Of a stretch of 64,000 nucleotides of DNA, positions 11,285-23,500 are shown piece after piece (position 1 is the stretch's first letter; the number at the start of each line of letters is the position of its first letter). A program made the position numbers and the translations under genes. Origin of the DNA: Cladobotryum mycophilum (taxonomy: Eukaryota; Ascomycota; Sordariomycetes; Hypocreales; Hypocreaceae); the NCBI GenBank assembly GCA_036429605.1, contig JAVFKD010000016.1, positions 1,984,001 through 2,048,000 on the forward strand, given 5' to 3'. The notes under the pieces were generated by a model, which was not told the origin of the DNA, did no database searches, and worked only from the letters and a program-made list of their open reading frames with translations.

Positions 11285-12394
11285 TCAGCGTGTTGGCTTC
11301 CATACCTCCATAGAGCGACTAATTTTATCCCATCGGTATACAGGGCCGCTTCCAACATTATAGTTATAATAATTTTCAGTCCCATCTCTGATCATGGCCC
11401 TTCTAAATGTGATGTTGATTCGTCCGCCGTCATCCTGATTCTTGCCAGACCTTTTGGGGATCGAATGCAACCAGTTCGACTGCGTTTTTCCGCGCATGAG
11501 TATCATATCGCCACTGTTTAGTGGATACTTCAATGTCTTTGTGTCAGCACTTGCAGTCGTTTCCTGTGGCTTAGTAGCCGGTTTGTGCTTCATCAGAAAG
11601 TCCCTTCTGGCTCCGAGCGAGAATGAGGCAATAGCCGGATCCTGGCCGAGAAATCTCTCGTCATCACTGTGGAAGGAGATGCTATCTGAGCCAGACGCGT
11701 AATAGTTGACCAGGCAGAAATTAAATTTACAGCCTGTGGCTGCTTCGGTGGACTGCCGCAGGCCATCAAGGCACTTTGGTATAGGACGAGGATACCGATC
11801 GTAGCGTCGATCTGATAACACTTTCATCCCAGTTTTGGCGTCCACCACGGAGCCATCTTTATCAAACTTGGAAGTTTCGTCAAGACCAAACACCGTGGTC
11901 CATCTAGTCCGGCGTTAGCTACACACCTATTCATCCTATAGACATGATAAGGAATGAGTACAGTACTTACCTCGGCGTGCGTACCGATGTCTCAATGCCT
12001 CCTCGCTTGATGTTATACTCCACTCTGTAAAAGGGTAGTTCCGAACGCAGAAAGTCAAAGAGTTGGCGAGCGAGATACCCCGGAACGTATGGCTCAAAGT
12101 AGAGCAAATCGAGATCCGGTTCGTTGTTGATCTCCTTGCCAGGGCGAGCTGGGAGCGATGGCAGCTCTTTGCTTATTGATAGCGGCAGACCGGCAATCGG
12201 AAATGGGTAATGGATATGGTGTGATTCAGGGACCTAGAGTTTTGGTTCAGATTAATCAACACTTCCTTCAAGTTGTTTAGTTTTAAGCCTACACTCTCGT
12301 CCTCTCCTATACCATTGCTTTCTTGGTTAACAGTTGTGCGTGGCCGTTTTGGCGTCGTGCTGAAGAATGCGTCAAGAGTTCGTTTTTGAGACAT
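11285..12394 (-). CDS. AlkB-type 2-oxoglutarate/Fe(II) DNA dealkylase, ALKBH2/3-like
   Basis: Three exons on the minus strand, 12394-12293, 12233-11971 and 11903-11285 (327 aa). The introns are 59 nt and 67 nt. The central segment reads LPFYRVEYNIKRGGIETSVRTPRWTTVFG, a nucleotide-recognition region strongly like ALKBH2. Iron ligands are His200 and Asp202 (FHSDDE) and His268 (WLHSIPKR). Arg283 in RINITFRR is placed to bind 2-oxoglutarate. The family removes 1-methyladenine and 3-methylcytosine from DNA by oxidative demethylation. The N-terminus (MSQKRTLDAFF) resembles a PCNA-interacting peptide, and basic TPKRPRTT follows as a possible nuclear signal; both are inference. The gene is head-to-head with TRM5. 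Confidence 0.9.
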
Positions 12395-12803
12395 TATTGT
12401 GAAAATTACCGCTCGCCTCATAACATTTACTCACAAACCGTAGGCTGTACACTCAGTCCTCATGATGAAAAGGATAAAAGTTCCCACCAGGGGGAATGGT
12501 GACATCACTCTCAGCCTTGTATTGAATCAATAGCTTGCGCCACAGGGGTAGCTTCAACGGTGCGGTCCGTTATGTATGTGTGTATGTGGCGGTGCAAGTA
12601 TAGGGTACTCCGCATTCCAACCAAAAATTTCGCTCAGCCTTGCGACCCTTGTTCACGTTTCCGAGGAAACAAAACGATACCTTCACACAAACTAGGTTAT
12701 CGATTCGCTCGATATGGAGGTCAGTCAAAAGAAAAAGAATTGTTTTACATGTATCTCGATAGAGCCCTAATGAGTGAGAAAGGATCAATACAAAGAACTT
12801 CAC
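12395..12803. promoter_or_regulatory. Shared divergent promoter of the AlkB gene and TRM5
   Basis: 409 bp separate the two start codons. A short upstream frame starting at 12770 overlaps the TRM5 start in another frame. No TATA box is obvious on either strand. Confidence 0.5.
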
Positions 12804-14484
12804 ATGAATCTCTTCCGAGCCCCTGCTGCCGCGAGGGCGGCAAAGACGCTGGATAGGTCGCTCTTTTCAAGGACTCTGCCAGCCGCAGCGGCTTCCGTGA
12901 GGGAAAACAAACTCATCTCAAAGTACCGCAAGCAGCTCGAGAAGACAAAGGAGGTTTTCTCTCTTGATAAGTTTGATCTCGTTGCCGCCGACCCTGATCC
13001 CGCGCTTGCTGCTCAGGGGAAGAAGTGCCTTGTGCTTAAGCCTCACGTCAAACCAGATGGTAACTTGAACTTTTTTAATGATATGGGGGATGGGATAACT
13101 GTATGAGACTAATATGGATGAATAGCGCCGGAGACATGGAGTTCAGTCTTGCAAGAAGCATCAAAATTAGGAGACTTGAAAGTTGTTCCATATGATATAC
13201 ACATCGACTACGAATTGTGGACTTACCGTATGCCAGCCTGGACCCCTCTTCAAGTTTACCCCTGAAAGCCGCTAATAAGATGATAGTTGATGTTATGAGA
13301 TCTATCTTGCCAGAAGATTTGCATGGAGAAATACCCGTTGGCTTCAATACAGCCGGCCATGTCGGTAAGAAAAGAAAAAGAAAGATATCCTTGACATGTA
13401 ACACAAGAACAAGAAACTAAAAACTACCACCCCTCGTAGCACACCTCAATATTAGAGGGCCATACTTGCCATACAAGAAAATCATCGCAGAGGTCATCGT
13501 GGACAAGAACCCCAGCATCCAAACCGTCATCAACAAGACGGACAACGTCGGCACGGAATCCGAGTTTAGAACCTTTAGCTACGAGGTCCTCACCGGGTCA
13601 GACGACCTGCTCGTCGAGGTCAGCGAGGCCGGCTGCGTCTTCAGGTTCGACTACGCAAAGGTCTACTGGAACACCAAGCTCGGCACCGAGCACCAGCGCA
13701 TCACGGCTCTCTGCAAGCCGGGCGAGGTGCTGGTGGACGTCATGGCAGGCATTGGGCCGTTTGCCGCCCCAGCCGGGAAGAAGGGCGTCTTTGTCTGGGC
13801 GAATGATAAGAATCCCGAGAGCTACAAGTATCTCACCGAAGCTATCAAGAGGAACAAGGTAAGTCGCATACGATTCGTGCGGAAAAGCTTTTTGACTGGC
13901 TTATTCTATTCTATTCTATTTTTATTTTTCGGCAATGGCAAGGCTAACCTGGGCAGGTCTCGGAATTCGTCAAACCATTCAACTACGACGGTCACGAGTT
14001 CATCAAGGCGGCAGCAGATATGGTCCTAGAGGCATCAAAACGCGGCGACCACGCAGTTGTCCAACCCCAGAAACAGAAAGTCTCTCGAAGCCACCCGGGC
14101 CCCCGCCCGGAGCCTATCAGAGTCCCCGTGCCCCCCACCGTCTCGCACTTCGTCATGAACCTCCCCGCCTCGGCGATAGAGTTCCTGCACAACTTCAGGG
14201 GCCTGTACCAGGGGCAGGAGGAGCTCTTCGCCCCCCATACGGAGGCGAGACTGCCCGTGGTTCACGTCCACTGCTTCGCCGTCAAGGCTGACGATGCGAC
14301 CCCGCTTGATGACATCTGCCAGCGCATCCAAAAGGAAATCGGCGTGCTGCTCACACCCGGTGACGACACGGACAAGGACGGGCACGTACTAATCCACGAG
14401 GTACGAGACGTCGCCCCCGCAAAGCGAATGTTCTGTGCAAGCTTCCGTCTCCCTCCCGAAGTTGCCTTCGCGCCGAGATCATAA
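12804..14484 (+). CDS. TRM5: tRNA (guanine37-N1)-methyltransferase Trm5
   Basis: Five exons: 12804-13059, 13126-13227, 13287-13364, 13440-13858 and 13957-14484 (460 aa), phases 1-1-1-0. The third acceptor was set at 13286 (ATGATAG) because it continues ELWTYLDVMRSILPEDL; an AG ten bases upstream breaks the frame. The SAM-binding motif is VDVMAGIGPFAAPAGKKG, followed by WANDKNPESYKYL. NLPASAIEFLHNFRG carries the active-site NLP motif of the class I m1G37 enzymes. RDVAPAKRMFCASFRLP closes the fold. The enzyme methylates N1 of G37 next to the anticodon and prevents +1 frameshifting. The Arg/Ala-rich N-terminus (MNLFRAPAAARAAK) resembles a mitochondrial presequence, matching the dual location known for yeast Trm5. 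Confidence 0.93.
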
Positions 14485-17400
14485 AGGGGAGAAGAGAAGG
14501 GGGGGGGGGGGATGATCCAAAACCCTGTATATTTCTGCTACCTTCCCCCCTCACTTCCCCCTTGCTCAAAACCACGTTGTGCAGGGTAGATTGTTCATGC
14601 ACGAACCGGTGAAAAGCAAGGTCCTTCCCTGATTCAAGCAGGCCTTTTTTTACCTCCCCTTCCCCCTTCAGATAGCCCATGTTCTTTAAATCATCATGAC
14701 AAAACGGTGCAGTCGGGTTTTCCTAATCGGGTTTACCCTCTATTGCTGGCCCCCTCTCCCCCTTTCCTCTCTATCTCTCGAAGCTCTTTTTGATATTGAA
14801 GAGAGAGAGAGAAAGATAAAAGGAGCTTAGGAACAGCTTGCCGGACACGCGCATGGTCAGTAAGAATTGGACAAAAGAGAGAAAAAAGACCCGCATTCAT
14901 CAAAGGGAAAACTGCATGCAACCGGTCAGCGATAAACCCTTGTACAACCAAAGAAAATTTTTTGATCAAATAGCTTTTTTCTTCTTAACAAAAAGAACGA
15001 ACCAGGGGGAGAGAGGGAGAGGGCTAGTATGTAGCTGCCGGGTAGGGGAAGGGGAAGTGGCATGGCGGACTTTGCGGAGGAGGGGACAACCCGTTACCTT
15101 GCTATCTTGACTAGGATAGGATACAAGGCAAGGCAAGCTTTTGGAATCATAACCAGGGCACACACACACACACACACAGAAAGAAGAAGAGAGAGAGAAA
15201 AGAGACACGGGGGTGTTAGCCAAGAGGGGAACCTGCCCGCCCTGGAGGTAACACGACAGCCTCTCACCGGCGGCGCATGCATGCATGCAGTTCGGCGGCT
15301 GTCGTGTAGCCGATCACACTTATCCATACGATTCCCCCTCCCCCTCCCCTCCCTCTCCCCCTCTCCACTCCACTCCAACCCCCGGCCTTCCATTCTGCAA
15401 CGCTGGCGGACAACCACCATCTTGTCCCTCATCGGCTTTCGCTCGTTTCCTTTTTCTCCTAATAAAACCAACCAGGGGCGAGGGGAGGGGGGCTTCATTT
15501 TTCGCAACGCACGCGGGGGAAGGCGTTCAAACGTGGCCGTCTCGCTTTGGTTGTAGGTAGGGTCCGTCGTACATGCTTGTCAACAGTCATGTGCCGGGCT
15601 GAACCAAGCCATTGAAATTACCATGGCGGACAATGGATGGATTTCTAATTGCCATGTCCGGCTCTGGACTCGGTTGCTTCTATTCTCAACAGTCATCATA
15701 TGAATTGGTCTCCCAAGTTTCTTCAAAACCTCACGCTTCTTACTTGAACATGAGTCGCAAAGTGAGGTACTACTCTTTCTTTTTTTGGTGCTGATACATG
15801 CTCGATACCGGTTCCACACAAAGATGCCCTTTTTCGTGTGTCTAGATGCCACGTCCCTTGCTCATAGCTACCAGATGACTCCTGTACCCTTTATCTCCCC
15901 CTCCATCTCGACAAGAAGGTTTCCCCCGCCAACGCCCTGTCTCGCCACCCACAGGGTCGCGTACCGTTTTCTACCCCCAAAAAAAGCCACAAATTTAATG
16001 GATGCTTCTCTCCTTTGGCTTCAGGAACGATGGTAGGTTGCCTCGAAAGTGGGGGGGGATGCTATACGCGAGGTGGAGTGGGATAATGCGCAGCGGATAA
16101 CGAAAAGGCTTTGGCAGTAGGCTTCATGTAGGATTGAAGTTTCTTTACACAACCCCCACAGGGTTCGATCACGATGAACGGGTACGGGTGTACATACATG
16201 AATACACATAGATTTCAAACACCCGGGTTTTGTCTCATGGGGGAACGCCCACGAGGTTATCGAAACTGTATGCATCCTTGGAATACTTTGAACATCAAGG
16301 AACTTTGAACACACATCCGCGGAAAGGGTCATGGCGCGGCCCGAGGAGAAAGCAAGTTTTTTCTCTTCCCTCCGGCAACAACACTCCGGTCCCATGTCAG
16401 GGTCTTTGGCGGTTCAACCGTACCGAATGCATGTGTGCGTATCATGTTCCTGAGCAACCTACTAGGATGCCTAGTTTTAGACCCCGCCGAGGATTATTTG
16501 GTGTATCTGTAGCTGATATCATACGGAAAGATAAGGTAGGTGCTTAATGTACGTGGGTGATAACAAGCGAAAATGCTCCGATGCACATTAATACCTTAAT
16601 AACTGTGCTCACCGGTTGCAGACTCGTAGTCGCCGGAAACAGCAGTTGGTTGAACAATTCCGCAAGTTTTGTTCTGAACCACAAGTCAACGGCAATTGTG
16701 GTACGAGCTTCAAGACTTCTGAGCCGTAAAAGTTAAGGGTCCTGAAGATCTCGGGCTTAAAGGACAATTGCGCGTCTTGTATGACGTTCTCGAGACGTTC
16801 ATGAAATAAACTCTGAAAATCTCTTCAATGACAGGGACAAGGCCCGGCAAATGCCTCATGGAACGATAAGCCCTCGAGCTCATGGGGGAGGAAAGTCGGA
16901 ACACAAAAAAGGCGTCATCTACAAAAATGTGAAAGGCGGCGCTTTTTGTGGAAGAAAACCAAGACTGGTGACATGTTAAAGTTGCGTCATTGGTTCGATG
17001 GCTTCATCATCTCCAGTGAAAAAAAGGACACCAGTCTATCCGTATAATCTGCAGGAAGATTCGTAGTGAGGGGAGAAGATTACATCTCCGACACAGCTCT
17101 GACATCAAACAACGTTTGTCCCGGAGGGCGCTATGCGGTCATATCAAAGGCCTGCACCCTGATGAACCGATGAATCAGGGAATTAAACTTGCTGCACCCC
17201 GTGTTTTGATCCTTGTTGCAGAGTTGATTGGGCTCTTGAGAATGCTCCAGAAAGAGGCATAGTGCAGTGTTGTGGCTTGCGTGGATATGGCAGTTCAATA
17301 CGTGTTGTGTATGCAAGTTGATGCCATAGACAATGCGATGCGCACCAAACAAACGAGGAAATTCTCCATGGGGGAGAGATGTGGATGGATGGAAATCATC

Positions 17401-19168
17401 GTAGAAATGGGAGCTGTGAACGAATGCTACTCTGTAGGGCATAGATTGGTTTTTTGTTGCAAGCTAGGTTCGTTCTACTCGCGACGGTCCAGCCACAGTA
17501 GCAGAGTCTAAGGAATACTACTGCATGCAGCTGCATGCAGCAGAGCTCGGCGGTCGTTCAGGTTTCCATGGCGGTTCGCAAGACCTACCGTCAAGTAGAT
17601 AATATTCCGGGAGGAGGGTGTGTGTGGAAACAAGGACTCGTCCAAGGTTGCGCCTCTTTCATGGATTAAACAATAAAAACCGGGGGCAGCAAGTCGCTTG
17701 GTTGCCTGCTTGCACGATGCCGCACATTCGACACATGCATGTACAACTGTGCTCCGTAAAAACGACCAGGTTAAAGCACCCCTCAATCTCAATCCCAGGC
17801 TCTTTCAGGGTGATGCTGTTCAGGTAGAGACCCATTCATAAATGAGTCTCGACAGTGCAAATTTGCCAACTGTTACGTTTTCCCATAATTCCGCAACTTT
17901 GGAACAGGTCAGCAACCAGCCCTCGATGCAGGCCAGAAAGGCAGGTTGGTTTTGAAGCTGGAAGGTGATATGGCAAGCCTCCCTTGAGATTAAGTCGTCG
18001 TTTGTGCAATGTAGTACTCTGTACGGATATCGGGCATCCCGGTCTCTGTTGCGAAAAATGGCAGCAGCACGGGTCGGGAAAATGTGCAGCATTGATCATT
18101 ACCCTGAAGGATGCTATCTTGACAACACTGATGGTGCATCGATGCTTTAGATAACGGAGAAACGGCGATTTGAGAGGTGACGGGTATCACGGCATGATAT
18201 GCGTTCATCTTGTCTTCCTCCTCTTGCCATAGCAAGTCGAGCAAATTGTCTCCTCCCGGACCGACTACTATGTCTAGGATTGCTAGTTGATGAGAGTAGA
18301 CAAGCAGCGCCCGTCATACAACCATGTCAATCTGTTTCCTCGCTCGCTCGCACCAGAATGTTGTCGTCCCCCCTTCTCGATCGCGATCGATTGAGGTGGG
18401 ATGAAAAACACTAACATCTTCCTTCCTGCGAGCCAACTGGGTTATACGATGGATGTCGGACGGATTGTGGAGAGGCTAGTCAAGGAGCCGACTTCAAAGA
18501 AACCAGCGGCTGAGGGTTACCACCCACCATCACGATCCGAATTGATAGGCCATCGGCGATTGACTGGCCAAGGAAATAGATTGTCGAACTAGAGCGAGTT
18601 GTTTTGGCCATTTGGTTTGTGTGATGGGGGGAGGGTGAGCGGCAAGGTTGGCTGAACCTCACTCAAATGTGGCGCCAACGACGACTCTGTGCACCAATCA
18701 AGCATCCAGGCAATTGTTAGAGTCCCAGTAGAGTGCCGGTGGCTGCATGTCACTTGCATCACAGGCGTACAAGGTGTGACAACCCCAGCCCTCACTCGAA
18801 GCGGCATCTCGCTCCGGTTCAACTGCAATCAAAAGCTGTCAACAACGTGGTAAGTACGGAGTACATTCTGATGTAGGACCTTGTGGTGTCGTCTTTTGTT
18901 GCAACTTTTCGACTCGATACTTCAGGCGGCTTTCTCCGCGCCAGGACCCCGAAACGCAAGGGGGCCGGGTGGCACGAAAACGGCTCTGAAACAAGGAAAC
19001 GGTTGAAACGGTTCTCACGTCGATAAGATTTTTAGTTCGCTTCCCGCTATGCGGCGACTAAAGAAAATGAACAAAGTGGCTTTTTCATCAATTGTAACTT
19101 TGTTCAACGACATTTTGTCTTTCTTGTTGCAAAATGAAAGTCTGCCCGGGACCTCTGTTGCGTTCAAG
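14485..19168. other. Gene-poor region, left part
   Basis: About 4.7 kb with no reading frame that I can link to a protein family. Contents by eye: G-, C- and GA-rich tracts (14503-14513, 14801-14816), a (CA)n tract near 15160-15178, GCATGC repeats near 15276, and a 20-bp palindrome at 17521-17540. Base composition is ordinary up to the transposon edge at 19171. Non-coding RNA genes cannot be excluded. Confidence 0.5.
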
Positions 19169-19170
19169 TA

Positions 19171-19199
19171 CAGTGGGGAGACAAAAGTCTCGATGCAAC
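19171..19199 (+). repeat. Left terminal inverted repeat
   Basis: Starts CAGTGGGGAGACAAAAG and ends GATGCAAC. It is preceded by TA at 19169-19170 and is the inverse of 20526-20554 with about four mismatches. Confidence 0.85.
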
Positions 19200-20525
19200 G
19201 CTAACTTCCCCGCTTTCGCGTCGCGTTTTCTTTTACCCTCTACCTTAACCCTTTATCTTTAAACTTATATTTCTTTACTAAAAATACCTTAAATTTTTTT
19301 ACGTATTAAGTATAGTTTTTATAAAAAAATAAGAATTTAAATAATATATAAATTAAATATATTATAATATAAGATTTCTTTTAAAAAAAGTTATTATTGG
19401 GTTAATATTTAGGGTTATTAAATGATATAATATTTAAGAAAGTATAAAAAGTAAATTATACTTAAAGTATTTTTTTAAGCTTATAAAAAAAATAAAAAAG
19501 TTATTTTTTAGATTATTAATTAAGATTTATTTATTAAAATCTTTAATTTTATATTAATTATTGGTTTATAGGTTTTTAAAAGGATTATTATTTATTAGTT
19601 TAAGAAAAGGAATATTTATTATTAATAAGCCTTTTAGTAATTTTTTTTAACTCTTAAGATAACTTAAGAATATTTAAAATTTATTTATAAGTTTTATTAA
19701 AAGTCTTTTAATTATTAATACTATTAGATCTTTAGTAATAAATTAATAATCGCTTAAGGAGAAAGAGAGAGATAGATATAGGTTTTTTGCTATAAAGAAT
19801 ATTACTCTTCCCTCTTGTTTTAAGCCTTATATTAATCTCTATATAAAAAGAATACCTTAATACTATAAACGTTTAGTCTTATAGAAAGCCTATATATTAC
19901 TCTTAGATATTCTAAGGCACATTTTCCTTTAATTATTATATATTTTTTTATTTATTACTTAAAGACTTTAATTTTATTTATAATAATATTATAGTATATT
20001 ATATTTTTAAATATCTTTAAGATTAGTTTTTTATAATTATTAAATTAGATTTTATATTCGCTTAAGATAATACTTTTATATATATAATATAAATTATTAT
20101 AAATTAATTAAAAAATTAAAAGTAATAGAATAAGATTAAAATTATAAATTAATTATATTATTTTTTTAATTTTAATTTTATTAAAAATTTATAAAAATTA
20201 TTTAAAAAAATCTATAAAAAATACCTAAAACTATTATAAATAAATTTAAATAATAAATTATTTTAATAGTTTTATAAGACTATTATTAAAGTTTAAAAAA
20301 ACTTTAAAAATAAACTATTAAAAAAACTAATTAGATTAATACCTAGAAGGCTTAATACTATTATTACTATATAAAGGTAATATATTAAGTATTAATATAG
20401 ATTAATAAAATCTCTATGACCTAGAGAACCTAGGTTTTTAATTTCCTATTAATTAGCCTTGATTTGGCTGAGAAAACCGTATTTAAAATAGTGTGGTAAT
20501 AAAAGGGGTTTTGGGTTGTGGTGGG

Positions 20526-20554
20526 GTTGTATCGAGACTTTTGTCCTCCGACTG
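20526..20554 (-). repeat. Right terminal inverted repeat
   Basis: On the minus strand it begins CAGTCGGAGGACAAAAG and ends GATACAAC. It is followed on the plus strand by TA at 20555-20556. One mismatch to the left copy is a G-to-A change in TpG context, as RIP would give. Confidence 0.85.
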
Positions 20555-20556
20555 TA

Positions 20557-23500
20557 AGTTCTTCAAGTCGGCCCGCGCCTGAACAAGAACAATGGCGATG
20601 GTGCCTTGGTACATGCATGGGAGCGTAACAACGAAACCTACAGCTTGAGACAGCCGAGGCACGTTGGACGAGGGGGAAATCTTCCCTGTCGAAAAACACC
20701 TAGCTATGAACAAAATCGACTCGAGAGCTTAAAGACTTAAACGGCTTGGCTACCGCTCATGTCTCATTTTGGAAATACCGTAGCCTATGGAATAGGTACT
20801 TTATGAATGTATAATATCAATAATCCCCGACCCTTCGTCTGAAGTTAAGAGCCCTGCGACAGGGGCCTGGAAAAACTGGGGAGGATCGTCGACAACCGCA
20901 ATGTATGCAGATCTCAAGCCAATGCTAATTTGATTGGCATTGCAATGGGTAAGTGCAAGATATGGGGATGGAATGCGGATCTGTATCACAATCACGACGG
21001 TTGCGGTTCGCGGGTCTCGAAATCGAGGGGGCTCGAAACCTAGTTTCAAACATATAACATGGCGCCTCCTGCACCGAGTATGGACGCACAAGTAGTATCA
21101 TCGTACATATCAAAATAAGTCGGTCTTTTTTTGCTGTACGTATGCCGTCCACGGAAGCGAAACCAGCAGTCGCCGATGGCCCTTTGCCCGACCTCAGAAT
21201 GCTCATGACTCACCCGTGTCCGAATGCCACTCCGGTGCTTGACTGATGACAGTCAGCAACAACATAGGGTGTTTAATCTGGCAGGTCCAAAGCCGCCTAA
21301 TGAATCAAGTGAGCGTCGGTGTATCCCAAATATTGAGCAGGCGGGAGAAATCGGGGTTCCATGATCGTTCCGCATGAATCAGCGGTTGGAGCCAAGCTTG
21401 CACCATCGACACTGGCGGTGGCGACGGATTGCCTGTGGCTAGGTGTAGTGTAGAAACAGTAGCTAAAAAACTTATTCGTCTAGTACTACTCCATAGGCAA
21501 CGCCAATTGCATTGGTGATATACCGCTCGCGACATATCGGGAGGCTTCGGAACTAGGAAATCATGGTCAGTCAGGGAGTCAGTTCCCCCCTTACTGATTG
21601 CATATCAAGAGTAAGCATGCCGAAACTTCCAAGCCCGTAAATCGAGACATCTTATCCAGTGTCCAACAATTTGTCGACCGCAATTTTGGCGCACGACGGC
21701 CGCAAAGTCTAGATAGGACAAAGAAGTCCGGATGTGGCCGTATACAGGTGAGGTACTGCAACGCAGCTTCAACAGCATGACCCAGCGCAGTGCTGCGACA
21801 GTGGGACATGCGATTAGCGTGTTCCACGGATAGTATAACAGTACCCGTAATTCGCTATCATGATATTGGTAGGGTATTGATGCACAGTGAGGAATGGGGA
21901 CCATCGTAGATGCGGATGAGCCCGTCGGAGCCGTTTCCGCATGGACGAAAGTGCTGGAATCCAATATTTCCCAAGAGCAATACCAGCCAAAGAGATTATG
22001 CGAAAAATGGTGTGAAATCATCAACTTTGTATCATCTCGAAGCTTTCCGCCACGTTTCATCTGTCTTTTAAAAAAAAACCCCCACTCCACAGAGATGGAA
22101 GATTTGCGGCGTCGAATATGTGGTAATGTCCTCTTTTGGTGTTGCAAGGAGCAACGATGGGTAAAAAAAGATCCTCAGGGCCTAGACCAGACACCAAGAG
22201 TCAGCCGCCACCAGCGGAAGGCAAGCTTGGCAAGCACTACCTGCTCCGTACCAACCAACCACAGCAGGTGCTGTCCATCCAACTTTTGACTGGACCGGAC
22301 CTTCTTTTTGCCTCCCACGGGATAGTTTTTGAAGGGGACTAAATTTTCTATTTACAAGTACCTGCTTCTGGGAAACACGAAAAATAAAATAAAAATTGAA
22401 TAATACTAGTAAAAACCAATGAAAAAGAGAATTTGATCGAGACAAGCTTGCACAGACGTCCCATACCACATCATCACATGCATGCTATTATTGGTTATAA
22501 TGGGTCGATGGGCCCATCTGAAAGGGAGGCCTATCGGACTGGACTCATAGGGCTGTGTCCAATGGACAAGGGTCTCCGGACTCCTCCGTACGGGAAGTTG
22601 GATAATAAACCGTGTTACTCCATGCCACAAGGTGAGGAGAGGAGAGTCATCATGTCAAATGTCGGTCATCAAGGTCTTTTTTCAATCAGCTCTCGAGTTA
22701 CAGTTACACTACTAAAGCTTGTAGTACATATATATGCATCGAAATATGTATGTGCTTCATTGCCGTGACGCTCCGAGCTGTTTGTCTCGTCTGCAACTCG
22801 GCGTCCTCGGTTTGCTGATGGGGAGCCCACTTTCGACGGTAAAGGGAAAGGGAGGGATCCATGCACCCACCCACCTTGCATCGTCTCGCCCTCTCTGATG
22901 GGATGGGAGGGATCCATATAAAACTTTTCTTCCCTCCTACAAGTACAAGCACGAGTAAGAGCGAGAGAGGTCCGCCCCACTTCCGGCTGCCCGCCCGCTC
23001 GCAGCCGCAGCTCCGTTTTCCTTTTCCATTTTCCTTGGTTAACCCAAATTCGAGACTGTTTGATCAGCGCCGGCCTCGACTCCTCCATAGCCGCCTCAGC
23101 CATCAGGCCGGCCGAAGGTCCTCGGTAAACACGAGGGACCCAGATAAACGAATGAATGAATGACATTGCCTCTTCAGCGGCAGGGCGGTCATGTTCATGT
23201 AGGAGGCATGTAATGCGGGCAAAGCCAGGGCCAAAAGCCAAAGCCAAAGCCAAAAAGGCACAGGTACAGGTGCAGGCAGGTACAGGTACATGCAAACAGT
23301 GCAGCGCAAACACAAAATATTGAATATTGTCCACCTTGGAGACCTGACTCGTCTCCTGTACTGTGTGATAGCACTGAGAACATACATAATACCTCTTAGG
23401 TAGTACCTGTATTAACCTTTTCGTTCTTATCTTGGGACAACTTTCTAGCGGTGTGTCTATCTATGCTTCCGGCCTCTGTCTTGAGCAACCTCATTCTTCT

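Larger units (their letters stand above)
19171..20554. mobile_element. RIP-degenerate Tc1/mariner-type DNA transposon
   Basis: The ends are inverted repeats of 29 bp, 19171-19199 and 20526-20554. Read inward, both begin CAGT and share the core GACAAAAGTCTCGAT; about 25 of 29 positions match. Each end is flanked by TA (19169-19170 and 20555-20556), the target duplication of the Tc1/mariner superfamily. Total length of 1,384 bp fits a full-size Tc1/impala-like element coding one transposase of about 340 residues. The interior from about 19255 to 20460 is saturated with A and T, CpA and TpG are very rare, and no long frame survives, which is the pattern of repeat-induced point mutation. Family placement rests on termini, TSD and size; transposase sequence is not readable. 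Confidence 0.8.

Noticed and set aside
16155..16175. GGTTCGATC resembling a tRNA T-loop
   Set aside because: No acceptor, D or anticodon arm can be folded in the preceding 60 bases.
18889..18923. Segment with GTTGCAAC and ACTCGATAC resembling parts of the transposon end
   Set aside because: The words are in a different order and spacing, and no target duplication is present.
22157..22342. 61-residue ATG frame beginning MGKKRSSGPRPDTKSQ
   Set aside because: The basic start looked like a small nuclear protein, but nothing downstream supports a domain or intron. Kept only as a possible orphan.
22669..23334. 221-residue minus-strand frame in the gene desert
   Set aside because: Cys/Thr repeats come from a short AGGTAC-like repeat; no motif, no consistent splice partners, no homolog I recognize.
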